DNA of 14,847 bases from positions 1 through 14,847 of the forward strand of contig JAPUJX010000276.1 of NCBI GenBank assembly GCA_027295975.1. The letters are read 5' to 3'. This DNA comes from Gammaproteobacteria bacterium (lineage in GTDB: Bacteria; Pseudomonadota; Gammaproteobacteria; Pseudomonadales; Azotimanducaceae). Positions 1 to 7,875 of the stretch are shown here, one piece after another. The position numbers were made by a program, and so were the translations under genes. The notes beneath the pieces were generated by a model. It searched no databases and was not told the DNA's origin. It saw only the letters and a program-made list of their open reading frames with translations. How positions within the stretch are numbered: position 1 is the stretch's first letter; every line of letters begins with the position of its first letter.

Positions 1-1
1 T

Positions 2-1279
2 GCCCAACGCCTCTGCGGCTACCTCTACGCGGGCGCCGGACCCATGGAGTCCACCAAGGACATCGTTTTCGGCGGACACCTGCTGGCCGCCGAAAACGGT
101 CAACTTCTGGGCGAAAGCGAACGTTTTCAACTCGATTCACAAACCCTGGTCGTGGAGTTCGACATTGGCAGGCTGCGCCATGATCGAATGCAGAACACGA
201 CGTTCAGCAACGCCACCCGACCCACGGGTCACCACATGATCGATGTCGCTACGCCAACCGCGGTGCTTTCGGCCATCAACCGCGTCTACCCGAAACATCC
301 CTTCGTACCCACCGACGAAAAGGAGTTCGATGCTCATGCAAGAGAAATCCTGAACATCCAGACAACGGGGCTGGCGCGTCGCATGTTGTCCGCGAACGTG
401 GATTTTCTGGTCATCGGTCTCTCCGGCGGGCTGGATTCGACCCTCGCCTTCCTCGTCTGCCTCGAAACGCTGGAAAAGCTTGGAAAACCCCGTACCGCCA
501 TCCACGCGCTGACCATGCCCGGACCCGGCACAACAACGCACACGAGAAGCTCGGTAGACCTGCTGTGCGGCGCCACCGGCGTGTCTGTGCGGGTAATCCC
601 CATCGAAGCCGCGGTGAGCCAGCATCTCGAGGACCTGGCCCACGCCGACACGACAGACGTTGTGTTCGAGAACACCCAGGCTCGCGAACGCACCCAGCTT
701 TTGTTCAACTACGCAAACAAAGTGAATGGCATTGTGGTTGGTACCGGCGACCTGTCCGAACTCGCCCTCGGCTGGTGCACCTTCAACGCCGATCACATGG
801 CAAACTACAACGTGAACGCGGGTGTACCGAAAACGATGATGGCTTATCTCGTACGGTGGTATGCCCGGCACCTTGCCGACGCCTCTCTGGGGAAAGTACT
901 CGATAGAGTGTTGGACACGCCGATCTCTCCGGAGCTGATTGCACCCGAGAAGGGAGAGATCAGCCAGCAAACGGAATTGATCATCGGACCATATGAACTG
1001 CACGATTTTTTCCTTTTTCACTATCTACGTAACGGTTTCCCCGCGGAGAAGATCTACGCGTTGGCCATACGGGCGTTCTCCGGAGATTACCCGGACGAGG
1101 AAGTCAAACGCTGGCTCGGCGTTTTCTTTCGGCGTTTTTTCACCCAGCAGTTCAAGCGCACCACGTTGCCCCCGGGCCCGAAGGTCGGTTCCGTCAGCCT
1201 GTCGCCAAGGGGCGATTGGCGGATGCCCGACGAAGCAAGCGTTGAACACATTCTCGAAGACATAGACAAGTTGCCCTGA
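2..1279 (+). CDS. nadE: Glutamine-dependent NAD+ synthetase, C-terminal part (5' end outside window)
   Basis: The last step of NAD+ biosynthesis: ATP-dependent amidation of nicotinic acid adenine dinucleotide, using ammonia released from glutamine by an N-terminal nitrilase-like domain. The reading frame is open from base 2 without a start, and its first residues (LCGYLYAGAGP, then VFGGHLLAAENG) are the end of that amidase domain, so the gene begins before the window. The synthetase domain follows, with the PP-loop ATP-pyrophosphatase motif SGGLDST at bases 422-442 and the family signature GTGDLSELALGWCTFNADHM at about 743-802, followed by NYNVNAGVPKT. About 426 residues are visible; the long form of this enzyme is near 680, so roughly 250 are missing. 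It ends 42 bases before the next gene on the same strand. The internal ATG at 44 lies inside the amidase domain and is not the true start. Function is confident from family motifs. Confidence 0.96.
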   Translation, partial: AQRLCGYLYAGAGPMESTKDIVFGGHLLAAENGQLLGESERFQLDSQTLVVEFDIGRLRHDRMQNTTFSNATRPTGHHMIDVATPTAVLSAINRVYPKHPFVPTDEKEFDAHAREILNIQTTGLARRMLSANVDFLVIGLSGGLDSTLAFLVCLETLEKLGKPRTAIHALTMPGPGTTTHTRSSVDLLCGATGVSVRVIPIEAAVSQHLEDLAHADTTDVVFENTQARERTQLLFNYANKVNGIVVGTGDLSELALGWCTFNADHMANYNVNAGVPKTMMAYLVRWYARHLADASLGKVLDRVLDTPISPELIAPEKGEISQQTELIIGPYELHDFFLFHYLRNGFPAEKIYALAIRAFSGDYPDEEVKRWLGVFFRRFFTQQFKRTTLPPGPKVGSVSLSPRGDWRMPDEASVEHILEDIDKLP

Positions 1280-1321
1280 ACACGGTTGTAATGAGTCGGG
1301 AACTCAACTTAGAAGGGACGT

Positions 1322-2254
1322 ATGCGAACAGTCAGCATTTGGGTGTCAGCCGGCTATTTACTGTTGGCGGCAACCAGCGTGATGGGAGCGGAAGGCTCCA
1401 CCTTCTGCGGCGAACAGGGCGTCTGGGTACAGATCCTCGGCTCGGGCGGGCCGGAACTGGACGACGGCAACAGCGGGTCGAGTTACCTGGTATGGCTCGA
1501 CGACAGGGCCCGGCTGCTGGTCGACACCGCGCCCGGCTCGTCGTTTCGTTTCGACGCCTCCGGTGCGAAGTTCGCGGATCTCGACGCCATCGTCTTCACC
1601 CACCTGCATGCCGACCACGCGGCGGATTTCCCCGCATTCATACAGGGCAGCGTCTTCGCCGGACGCGACCGGCCCCTTCCGGTAATCGGTCCCGAGGGTG
1701 ATGACGAAACGCACCCCGATACCAAAAAATTCGTGAAACGCCTCATTGGACCCGAAGGAGCATTCCCTCATCTTGCCGATTTTCTGACCTACAAATCTTC
1801 CGGCGGGTACAAGGTCGATGCGCGTAACGTCCCTGCCACGGGACGACGGCGCTGGTCGCGTTTCGGCTCGCAGAATATTCGCCTCAGTTCGACGCCCGTG
1901 CATCACGGCGGTACCCCGGCAGTTGCCTGGCGGGTGGAGGTCGCGGATCAGGTAATCGTTTTTACCGGCGATTTCAGCAACCAGAAGGACGTCATCTCGA
2001 AATTCGCGAAGGGTGCGGATGCGCTGGTTGTCAGCCACGCCATTCCCGAAATGGCCCGCGGAACCCTCAAAGAAAACCATGTCACGCCATCCCAGATAGG
2101 ACAGATTGCCGCCCAGGCCGGAGCCCGGATGTTGATTCTCGGGCACCGTATGAAACGCACCCGCGGCCGCGAAACCCAGACCCGGGAAGCCATCGAAAAG
2201 AACTACCCGGATCCGCTGGTTTTCGCCAACGACCTGGAGTGCTGGGGTCTTTAA
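1322..2254 (+). CDS. Exported metallo-beta-lactamase-fold hydrolase (RNase Z/arylsulfatase-like)
   Basis: A 310-residue MBL-fold protein. The N-terminus (MRTVSIWVSAGYLLLAATSVMGAEG) reads as a signal peptide with likely cleavage near residue 23, so the enzyme probably works in the periplasm. Metal-ligand motifs are all present: THLHADH at residues 93-99 (H94, H96, D98, H99), H194/H195 in TPVHHGG, D217 in FTGDFS, and H275 in LGHRM. The layout, with an ILGSGGPELDDGNSGSSYLV stretch near the start, matches the branch that includes RNase Z-like and AtsA-type hydrolases. An exported protein is unlikely to process tRNA, so a small-molecule ester or lactone substrate is more plausible; this is inference. 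A purine-rich GAAGGG lies five bases before the ATG. The gene follows nadE by 42 bases and precedes the DUF924 gene by six. The substrate cannot be told from the sequence. Confidence 0.88.
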   Translation: MRTVSIWVSAGYLLLAATSVMGAEGSTFCGEQGVWVQILGSGGPELDDGNSGSSYLVWLDDRARLLVDTAPGSSFRFDASGAKFADLDAIVFTHLHADHAADFPAFIQGSVFAGRDRPLPVIGPEGDDETHPDTKKFVKRLIGPEGAFPHLADFLTYKSSGGYKVDARNVPATGRRRWSRFGSQNIRLSSTPVHHGGTPAVAWRVEVADQVIVFTGDFSNQKDVISKFAKGADALVVSHAIPEMARGTLKENHVTPSQIGQIAAQAGARMLILGHRMKRTRGRETQTREAIEKNYPDPLVFANDLECWGL

Positions 2255-2260
2255 CTCGCG

Positions 2261-2875
2261 ATGAAAAACCGATCATTCGACGCCGTGCTGAATTTCTGGT
2301 TCGGCTCTCTCGATGAGGGGTTTGCCGACGATGCTCACCGGCGACTCTGGTTCAACGGCGGAGCCGAAATGGACCTGGAGGTTCGCGACCGATTTCAACA
2401 TCTCAGCGTCGCGGCGGAAGACGGTTCGCTCTCCCCCTGGTTGGAACAAATCAACGGCAGCCTCGCATTCATCCTGGTATGTGATCAGTTCCCGCGCAAT
2501 ATTTTTCGAGGCGAACGCGCGGCATTCGCTTACGATGGCCTGGCGCTGGAAGCAGCCAGGAACGGTGTCGAGTCGGGCCTGGATCTCGAGCTTGGTTACG
2601 ATGAGCGGGCCTTTTTCTATATGCCCTTCGAGCACTCCGAACGGCTGACCGACCAGAAGGCGGCCGTTGACCTGTTTACCCGGCTCCGTGACGAATCACC
2701 ACCTGCCCGGCAAAACCTCACCGGGAACAACCTCCGGCATGCTCAGCAACATCGGGACATCATCGCCCGATTCGGTCGCTTTCCCCACCGCAACGTCGTG
2801 CTCGGACGAGACTCCTCTGACGAGGAGTTGGCTTTCATCGCCGGTGGCGCCGGCTTCGGTCAGCAACCCCGATGA
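2261..2875 (+). CDS. DUF924 family protein
   Basis: A 204-residue soluble protein of the DUF924 family, an all-helical TPR-like bacterial family of unknown biochemical role. Family hallmarks visible are VLNFWFG near residue 9, RRLWFNGG near 28, the highly typical FILVCDQFPRNIFRGE near 70-85, and RAFFYMPFEHSE near 118-129. The length is typical for the family. There is no signal peptide or membrane segment, so it is expected to be cytoplasmic. It starts six bases after the MBL stop codon and its stop overlaps the next start (ATGA at 2872-2875), so it is very likely translated as part of the same mRNA. No convincing Shine-Dalgarno sequence is visible, which fits translational coupling. Family assignment is confident; function is unknown. 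Confidence 0.9.
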   Translation: MKNRSFDAVLNFWFGSLDEGFADDAHRRLWFNGGAEMDLEVRDRFQHLSVAAEDGSLSPWLEQINGSLAFILVCDQFPRNIFRGERAAFAYDGLALEAARNGVESGLDLELGYDERAFFYMPFEHSERLTDQKAAVDLFTRLRDESPPARQNLTGNNLRHAQQHRDIIARFGRFPHRNVVLGRDSSDEELAFIAGGAGFGQQPR

Positions 2876-3588
2876 AGTCCGCAACTACCGCGGGTATTCG
2901 CCACGCCTTGATAACCGAGTTTGGCAAAGAGGCGGATCCGGAGCGCGCGCTGCAGCAACAGGCCTATACGAAATCTCCCATGCCTTATCTGGGGGTGACG
3001 ATGCCGGTACTGCGAAAAGCGGCAAAATCCGTTTTCAAGAGCCACCCGATCAACGCCGCGGAAGTCTGGCACAACACGGCGCTGGCCATCTGGCGCAAGG
3101 CCGAATATCGCGAAGAACGTTATGTCGCCATAGAACTCGTGGCTCTGCCCCGCTACCGAAAATGGCTCACACCGGATTCCCTGCCAATGCTCGAGGAATT
3201 CATCGTCACCGGCGCCTGGTGGGACTTCGTCGACCATATCGCAACCGGATTTTTCGGCCACCTGCTCGCCCACTATCCCGAGACTCTCAAGCCATTACTC
3301 TGGACGTGGGCAACCGACGAGAACATCTGGCGGAGGCGCACCGCCATCCTCGCGCAACTCAAATACAAAAGCCTCACCGACGAAAAACTCCTGTTTCACG
3401 CATTGGAATCATCCATGGACGAAAAGGAGTTCTTTCTGCGCAAAGCCATCGGGTGGGCATTACGCGAATACTCCAAGTCACGTCCGGACGTCGTGATCGA
3501 CTACGTTGAGAAACACGCTCAGCGCTTGAGCAATCTCAGCAAGCGTGAGGCGCTCAAGGTTTTGCGCAAACGGGGGATTACAACGTAA
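2872..3588 (+). CDS. AlkD-like DNA alkylation repair protein (HEAT-repeat DNA glycosylase family)
   Basis: A 238-residue protein of the DNA alkylation repair family, whose characterised member AlkD excises positively charged N3- and N7-alkylpurines. The fold is a stack of HEAT-like helical repeats that bends around DNA. Features seen: MPYLGVTMPVLRKAAK (residues 37-52), AEYREERYVAIELV (77-90), GAWWDFVDHIA (114-124), NIWRRRTAILAQL (151-163) and LRKAIGWALREYS (189-201). From family knowledge, the aspartate in the WWDFVD motif, an arginine in WRRR and the tryptophan in IGWALRE are the positions expected to contact the lesion, and all are kept. The ATG overlaps the preceding stop as ATGA, so translation is coupled to the DUF924 gene. 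It is the last gene of the 5' unit; a gap of 121 bases follows. An active glycosylase is likely but unproven. Confidence 0.9.
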   Translation: MKSATTAGIRHALITEFGKEADPERALQQQAYTKSPMPYLGVTMPVLRKAAKSVFKSHPINAAEVWHNTALAIWRKAEYREERYVAIELVALPRYRKWLTPDSLPMLEEFIVTGAWWDFVDHIATGFFGHLLAHYPETLKPLLWTWATDENIWRRRTAILAQLKYKSLTDEKLLFHALESSMDEKEFFLRKAIGWALREYSKSRPDVVIDYVEKHAQRLSNLSKREALKVLRKRGITT

Positions 3589-3611
3589 CAGGAATGTCAG
3601 CCCCACTGAGT

Positions 3612-3629
3612 GGTAAAAGGGGTAAAAGG
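3612..3629 (+). repeat. Perfect tandem 9-mer (GGTAAAAGG twice)
   Basis: Two abutting copies of GGTAAAAGG lie in the 121-base gap between the AlkD-like gene and the M16 peptidase gene. They sit about 80 bases upstream of the M16 ATG, a place where a direct-repeat operator could act. A TAGAAT hexamer resembling a -10 element lies downstream at 3668-3673, but I see no good -35 partner at 16-18 bases. Regulatory meaning is speculative. Confidence 0.5.
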
Positions 3630-3678
3630 TCGAAGGATTTCCAAGAGAAATTGATGCCGCCAGCTAATAGAATGGGCT

Positions 3679-3698
3679 CGAAAATTACCGAGTTTTCG
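3679..3698 (+). promoter_or_regulatory. Hairpin next to the M16 ribosome binding site
   Basis: CGAAAA at 3679-3684 can pair with TTTTCG at 3693-3698 around an eight-base loop. The 3' arm abuts the only Shine-Dalgarno-like stretch before the M16 start (GGGGA at about 3697-3701, eight to nine bases before the ATG at 3710). Folding could change access to the ribosome site, although an A-T-rich six-pair stem is weak. Seen in the sequence; the function is a guess. Confidence 0.3.
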
Positions 3699-3709
3699 GG
3701 GACACGAAC

Positions 3710-6451
3710 ATGAGAAACCTTCGAATCATGTTGCTGGCCGCCGGCGGGCCACTTCTATTTGGACTGGCTGCCACCGGCGACGCTGCCACGGTCGACATTC
3801 CGTTCACGAAATACACCCTCGCCAATGGTTTGACCCTGGTCGTACATGAAGATCACAAAGCGCCGATAGTTGCCGTGAACGTGTGGTATCACGTCGGATC
3901 AAAAAACGAAAAGCCCGGCAAAACCGGATTCGCCCATCTTTTTGAACACCTGATGTTCAACGGCACCGAAAACTACGATGACGACTACTTCAAACCCTTT
4001 GATGACGTGGGCGGCACGGGCATCAACGGCACCACAAACAACGATCGAACCAACTATTTCCAGGTTGTGCCCAAAAATGCCCTGGACCTGGCGTTATGGA
4101 TGGAGTCCGATCGCAATGAACACCTGCTGGGTGCTATTGATCAGGCGCTTCTGGACGAGCAGCGCGGAGTTGTCCAGAACGAGAAACGCCAGGGTGAAAA
4201 CCAACCCTATGGTCGAGTATTTCGTACCGCATTCGCAAACGTATTTCCCGTGGGTCACCCTTATTCGTGGAGCGTGATCGGGTCAATGGAAGACCTGAAC
4301 GCGGCCAGCCTGGAAGACGTCCACGATTGGTTCAGACAGTATTATGGCGCCGCCAACGCGGTTGTTGTCGTTGCCGGTGACGTGGACCCGGAAAGTGTCC
4401 GGAAACGCGTGGAACATTATTTCGGCGCTATTGCTCCAGGACCGCCCCTGGTCAGACAGGAAGTCTGGATTCCCCAACTCAACGGCACCCACGTCCAAGT
4501 CATGCAGGATCGGGTGCCTCAGGCTCGGGCATACATCATCTGGACGATGCCCGAGATCGGCTCACTCGATTCCGTACGCCTGGATCTGGTGGCCGGTATT
4601 CTCAGCGAGGGCAAAACGTCCCGCTTGTACAAACGCCTGGTTCACGACGACCAGGTTGCGTCCGATGTACAGGCTTTTGCCTTCCCGCTGGAAATCGCGG
4701 GAATATTCGGCGTTATCGCCACAGCCTTGCCTGGAGAAGATCTGGGCAGAATACGTGCCTCCATCGAGGAGGAAATCGAACGTTTTCTGAAGAGGGGACC
4801 TACCCAGGCAGAACTCGATCGAATAGTCACCGCCCGCAAGGCGGCTTTCGTTCGCGGTGCCGAGCGAATCGGGGGGTTTGGCGGCAAATCAGACATCCTG
4901 GCACAAAACGAGGTTTACACGGGTGACCCCGGATCTTATACAACCACACTCGAGCGCTGGGCTTCCGCCAGTCCACGATCCCTCAGAACTTCCGCGGTGA
5001 AGTGGATGAGCAAGGGCAAATACGTAATGGAAGTAGTGCCTTTCGATGAGTACACCATCACCGCGGACTTCTCGGATCGCAGCAAGCTCCCGGAACCAGG
5101 TCCAGCCCCTGTTGTTACATTTGATAAGTTCGAAAGAACCGTGCTGAGCAACGGCCTGAAAATTATTCTGGCCGAGCGCAACGCAATCCCCGTCGTCAAC
5201 CTCAGGCTGATAACCGGAGCCGGATATTCTTCCGATTACCTCACCGCTCCGGGCACGGCCAAACTGGCCATGACAATTCTCAATGAGGGCACCCGCAACC
5301 GGACCGGATTACAACTCAGTGACGAACTGAAAGATCTTGGCGCGACCCTGAACGTCAGCCAGACTCTGGACGTATCCAACGTGAGCATGTCGGCACTGGC
5401 GGAGAACCTGGACGCTTCGCTGGAGTTATTCGCCGATGTCGTTCTCAACCCTACCTTCCCCGAAACCGATTTCTCGCGCACCCGGAACCTGCAGATCGCG
5501 GCAATCCAACAGGAGCGAGTCAGCCCACTCGGCATTTCGCTGCGGGTGTTTCCCCGGTACCTGTATGGCGAAAACCATGCATATGCGCTTCCTTTCAGCG
5601 GATCCGGATCCATAAAATCCGTCAAGGGCATCACCACGGATTCTCTCAGATCGTTCCATGAGACCTGGTTCAAACCCAACAACGCTACCCTGGTAATCGT
5701 CGGCGACACGAGTCTCGAGTCGATAACGGCCAAACTCGAGAAACTGTTTGCGTCCTGGCGGCCGGGGAAAGTACCGGAAAAAAATATTGCTCCGGTGAAG
5801 CTACCGGAAAAAGCAACCGTATACCTCATTGACCGACCGGGATCGGAGCAATCCATGATCCTCGCCGGACATCTGGTGCCAGCGAAGAACAATCCGGTAG
5901 ACCCCGCACTTGACGCGGCAAACAACATTCTCGGGGGTAGCTTCAACTCCCGCATGAATATGAATCTACGCGAAGACAAACACTGGTCTTACGGCGCGAG
6001 AACGCGACTGATAAATACCGCCGCCCAACGGCCGATGTTGGTTACCACCCAGGTTCAGACCGACAAAACCAGTGAATCCCTGGTGGAAATTCGCAGGGAA
6101 ATATCCGACATCAGAGATTCGAAACCGCCGAGCGCCGAGGAACTGGCTCAAGCCAAGAACCGGAGGACCCTGACATTACCCGGCCGCTGGGAAACGGCAA
6201 ACGCGGTCCTCGGCTCGCTCGCGGAGATGGTCCAGTTCGACTACCCCGATGACTATTGGAACAACTACGGCACAAACGTCCGCGCGCTGAAACTCGAATC
6301 CGTGCGTAACGCCGCAACCTCGCAGATAAAACCAGACAGGATGATCTGGGTGGTGGTCGGCGACCTTGAAAAAATTGAAACGGGTATCCGCGCGCTGAAT
6401 CTGGGGGAGGTAATACAGGTTGACGCCGATGGAAACCCCGTCGGCCGTTAA
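3710..6451 (+). CDS. Secreted M16 (pitrilysin/insulinase-like) zinc peptidase, double-domain form
   Basis: A 913-residue M16 metallopeptidase exported by an N-terminal signal peptide (MRNLRIMLLAAGGPLLFGLAATGDA), so a periplasmic or membrane-associated peptide-degrading enzyme is expected. The inverted zinc motif HLFEH is at residues 76-80, in the context FAHLFEHLMFNGTENY, and the third ligand is probably E158 in VVQNEKRQ. The GGTGINGTTNNDRTNYFQVVP block (about 101-121) is also typical. A second M16 homology unit begins near residue 470 (VLSNGLKIILAERNAIPVVN) but has no HxxEH, as usual for the non-catalytic half; the halves together form the closed chamber. The length fits the two-unit fusion seen in many proteobacteria. 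A gap on either side (121 and 79 bases) suggests a separate transcription unit. The natural substrate is not evident. Confidence 0.95.
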   Translation: MRNLRIMLLAAGGPLLFGLAATGDAATVDIPFTKYTLANGLTLVVHEDHKAPIVAVNVWYHVGSKNEKPGKTGFAHLFEHLMFNGTENYDDDYFKPFDDVGGTGINGTTNNDRTNYFQVVPKNALDLALWMESDRNEHLLGAIDQALLDEQRGVVQNEKRQGENQPYGRVFRTAFANVFPVGHPYSWSVIGSMEDLNAASLEDVHDWFRQYYGAANAVVVVAGDVDPESVRKRVEHYFGAIAPGPPLVRQEVWIPQLNGTHVQVMQDRVPQARAYIIWTMPEIGSLDSVRLDLVAGILSEGKTSRLYKRLVHDDQVASDVQAFAFPLEIAGIFGVIATALPGEDLGRIRASIEEEIERFLKRGPTQAELDRIVTARKAAFVRGAERIGGFGGKSDILAQNEVYTGDPGSYTTTLERWASASPRSLRTSAVKWMSKGKYVMEVVPFDEYTITADFSDRSKLPEPGPAPVVTFDKFERTVLSNGLKIILAERNAIPVVNLRLITGAGYSSDYLTAPGTAKLAMTILNEGTRNRTGLQLSDELKDLGATLNVSQTLDVSNVSMSALAENLDASLELFADVVLNPTFPETDFSRTRNLQIAAIQQERVSPLGISLRVFPRYLYGENHAYALPFSGSGSIKSVKGITTDSLRSFHETWFKPNNATLVIVGDTSLESITAKLEKLFASWRPGKVPEKNIAPVKLPEKATVYLIDRPGSEQSMILAGHLVPAKNNPVDPALDAANNILGGSFNSRMNMNLREDKHWSYGARTRLINTAAQRPMLVTTQVQTDKTSESLVEIRREISDIRDSKPPSAEELAQAKNRRTLTLPGRWETANAVLGSLAEMVQFDYPDDYWNNYGTNVRALKLESVRNAATSQIKPDRMIWVVVGDLEKIETGIRALNLGEVIQVDADGNPVGR

Positions 6452-6469
6452 GTGGAAACCGGTAATTTT

Positions 6470-6486
6470 GTAGAGGTACACTCTAC
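6470..6486 (+). promoter_or_regulatory. Inverted repeat upstream of the nitroreductase gene
   Basis: GTAGAG at 6470-6475 and CTCTAC at 6481-6486 form a perfect six-base inverted repeat around GTACA, in the 79-base gap between the M16 and nitroreductase genes. No T run follows, so it does not look like an intrinsic terminator. An operator for a dimeric regulator is possible, since flavin nitroreductases are often regulated, but nothing else in the window supports this. Confidence 0.35.
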
Positions 6487-6530
6487 TTGGTGCAAAGATC
6501 GGAAAAATAGACCGTCCTGGAGGAGGACCC

Positions 6531-7169
6531 ATGGAATTCGACATACCCATGACCGACGAGTTGTTGGCTACCACCCGAGCGGTGCGCCGACGTCTCGATC
6601 TCACGAAAGCCGTACCGCGCGACCTGATCAACGAATGCCTCGAACTCGCCGTACAGGCGCCAACGGGCTCGAATTCCCAGGGATGGCGTTGGGTAGTGGT
6701 CGAGGACGCAGACAAACGCAAAGCGCTTGCCGACCTCTACCGTAAAGGCGGAGAAGCCTACCTGACGAGCGCGAGCGAACAAGCTCAGAGTTCGGGAGAT
6801 AGCCAGACTCTGCGGGTATATTCTTCGGCGCTGTATCTGATGGAACACCTGCACGAAGTACCCGTGCACGTTATTCCCTGCATCGAGGGACGTCCCCCAA
6901 GCGATACGCCTCCGGCAATGATGGCAGGGCTGCTGGCATCGATTTATCCGGCGGTCTGGAGCTTTCAACTTGCCCTGCGCGCGCGTGGACTCGGCTCTAC
7001 CCTCACCACGTTGCACATGATTCATGAAAAGGAAGCCGCCGAACTTCTCGGTATTCCAGAGGATGTCATGCAGGTGGCGTTGTTGCCGGTTGCCTACACC
7101 GTCGGCACCGATTTCAAGCGCGCGACGCGGCCACCGGTTTCAACCATCACTCATTGGAACCAGTGGTGA
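6531..7169 (+). CDS. FMN-dependent nitroreductase family protein
   Basis: A 212-residue nitroreductase-fold flavoenzyme, expected to be a cytoplasmic NAD(P)H-dependent reductase. Motifs seen: TTRAVRRRLDLTKAVPRD (residues 14-31), where the arginine cluster is expected to bind FMN phosphate; the block APTGSNSQGWRWVVVED (about 42-58); and AVWSFQLALRARGLGS (about 145-160), the second flavin-contact region. The C-terminal THWNQW is also characteristic. From memory, this overall pattern is close to the mycobacterial Rv3368c type rather than to classical NfsB. The start is well supported by GGAGGAGG at 6519-6526, four bases before the ATG, the strongest ribosome site in the window. Its stop is one base from the stop of the convergent gene at 7171. 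The physiological electron acceptor is unknown. Confidence 0.92.
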   Translation: MEFDIPMTDELLATTRAVRRRLDLTKAVPRDLINECLELAVQAPTGSNSQGWRWVVVEDADKRKALADLYRKGGEAYLTSASEQAQSSGDSQTLRVYSSALYLMEHLHEVPVHVIPCIEGRPPSDTPPAMMAGLLASIYPAVWSFQLALRARGLGSTLTTLHMIHEKEAAELLGIPEDVMQVALLPVAYTVGTDFKRATRPPVSTITHWNQW

Positions 7170-7170
7170 G

Positions 7171-7440
7171 TTACCGATGAAGACGGTTTGACATCTCCGT
7201 TTCGAACTCGGGAAAATAGCGATTGATCACCGGCAGGTCGAAACTCGCGAGGATCGCGGTATTCGGCTCGCGCTCCAGCAGAAACTTGAACGATTGCACG
7301 ATGACCCACTCCTGGGTCATCGTTCCGCCGCATAATTTTTTGTGGTAGTCCGCAGACATGTGTACCCGATGGGTGGTTTCGATCTCGCCTTCGACCACCA
7401 CCTCGTAGGTATGAGCTTCTACCATGGTCACGCTGATCAT
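7171..7440 (-). CDS. Small conserved protein of unknown function (89 aa)
   Basis: An 89-residue acidic protein that I recognise only as a conserved bacterial hypothetical. It begins MISVTMVEAHTYEVVVEG, a beta-strand-like alternating pattern, and ends with a well-conserved looking block, FKFLLEREPNTAILASFDLP, followed by VINRYFPEFETEM. There is no signal peptide, membrane segment or cysteine pair. I chose the ATG at 7440 because GAGG lies seven bases upstream; a TTG six bases further up would leave no room for that site. It lies 30 bases downstream of the TonB-C lipoprotein gene on the same strand, so the two are probably cotranscribed. It is convergent with the nitroreductase gene with a one-base gap and no visible terminator. 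Function cannot be assigned. Confidence 0.75.
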   Translation of the reverse strand: MISVTMVEAHTYEVVVEGEIETTHRVHMSADYHKKLCGGTMTQEWVIVQSFKFLLEREPNTAILASFDLPVINRYFPEFETEMSNRLHR

Positions 7441-7470
7441 CTGCAATCCTCAACAAAAGCCCACGGTCGA

Positions 7471-7827
7471 TTACTCGTACTCATCGTACTGTTCCGTATT
7501 CCCCAACACGAACGTGACGCGACTCTCCATATTGCGGACCGGTTGACGTTCGCCATCGAGTATCGGGGCGTTGTACCGCCAGCGGCGTACGGCCGCCAGC
7601 GCCGCATCGTCGAATACCCCCGGCGGCTCGGCAGAAGCCACGCGAACGTTGTGTACAACACCTTCCACGGTGACGTCGTAACGCACGATGACAGTACCCT
7701 CAACCTTCTGTAGCCGGGCGGTTTCCGGATAACTGGGTCCGACAAACGAAACAAGCTGGATCGGGCGGTTGTAAGAACCCAGACACCCCGCCAACAACAA
7801 GAGCAACGGCCAACCGAGTATTTTCAC
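7471..7827 (-). CDS. TonB C-terminal-domain lipoprotein
   Basis: A short TonB-like protein. The C-terminal domain is clear: GPSYPETARLQKVEGTVIVR, then an FDDAALAAVRRWRYNAP block, the usual YP..A....EG and W.Y.P signatures. The frame opens upstream to an ATG at 7920, but I chose the GTG at 7827, because it yields VKILGWPLLLLLAGCLGS, a good lipoprotein signal with the lipobox LAGC (modified Cys at residue 15), and a mature protein consisting of little more than the TonB-C domain. The product is 118 residues. Canonical TonB has an inner-membrane helix and a long proline-rich spacer; both are missing, so energising an outer-membrane transporter seems unlikely and a periplasmic interaction role is more plausible (inference). 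No clear Shine-Dalgarno precedes the GTG, which weakens the start choice. A 30-base gap separates it from the next minus-strand gene. Confidence 0.82.
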   Translation of the reverse strand: MKILGWPLLLLLAGCLGSYNRPIQLVSFVGPSYPETARLQKVEGTVIVRYDVTVEGVVHNVRVASAEPPGVFDDAALAAVRRWRYNAPILDGERQPVRNMESRVTFVLGNTEQYDEYE

Positions 7828-7875
7828 GGCAGCGTTGTTTCTGGCCAGGTAAATGCGACATTCTCCGAGTGAAAC

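Noticed and set aside
137..1021. Minus-strand open frame of 294 codons inside nadE
   Set aside because: Opposite strand of a well-supported gene; composition is that of a shadow frame and no motif is seen.
1358..2146. Minus-strand open frame of 262 codons inside the MBL-fold gene
   Set aside because: The sense strand holds all MBL metal-binding motifs; the antisense translation matches nothing I recognise.
2667..3509. Plus-strand open frame of 280 codons across the DUF924/AlkD junction
   Set aside because: Overlaps two well-supported genes in another frame; Arg/Pro-rich translation and no family features.
5236..5979. Minus-strand open frame of 247 codons inside the M16 peptidase gene
   Set aside because: Ser/Arg-rich shadow of the second M16 domain.
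7441..7446. TTG at 7446 as start of the small minus-strand gene
   Set aside because: The GAGG motif would be almost adjacent to it; the ATG at 7440 has normal spacing.
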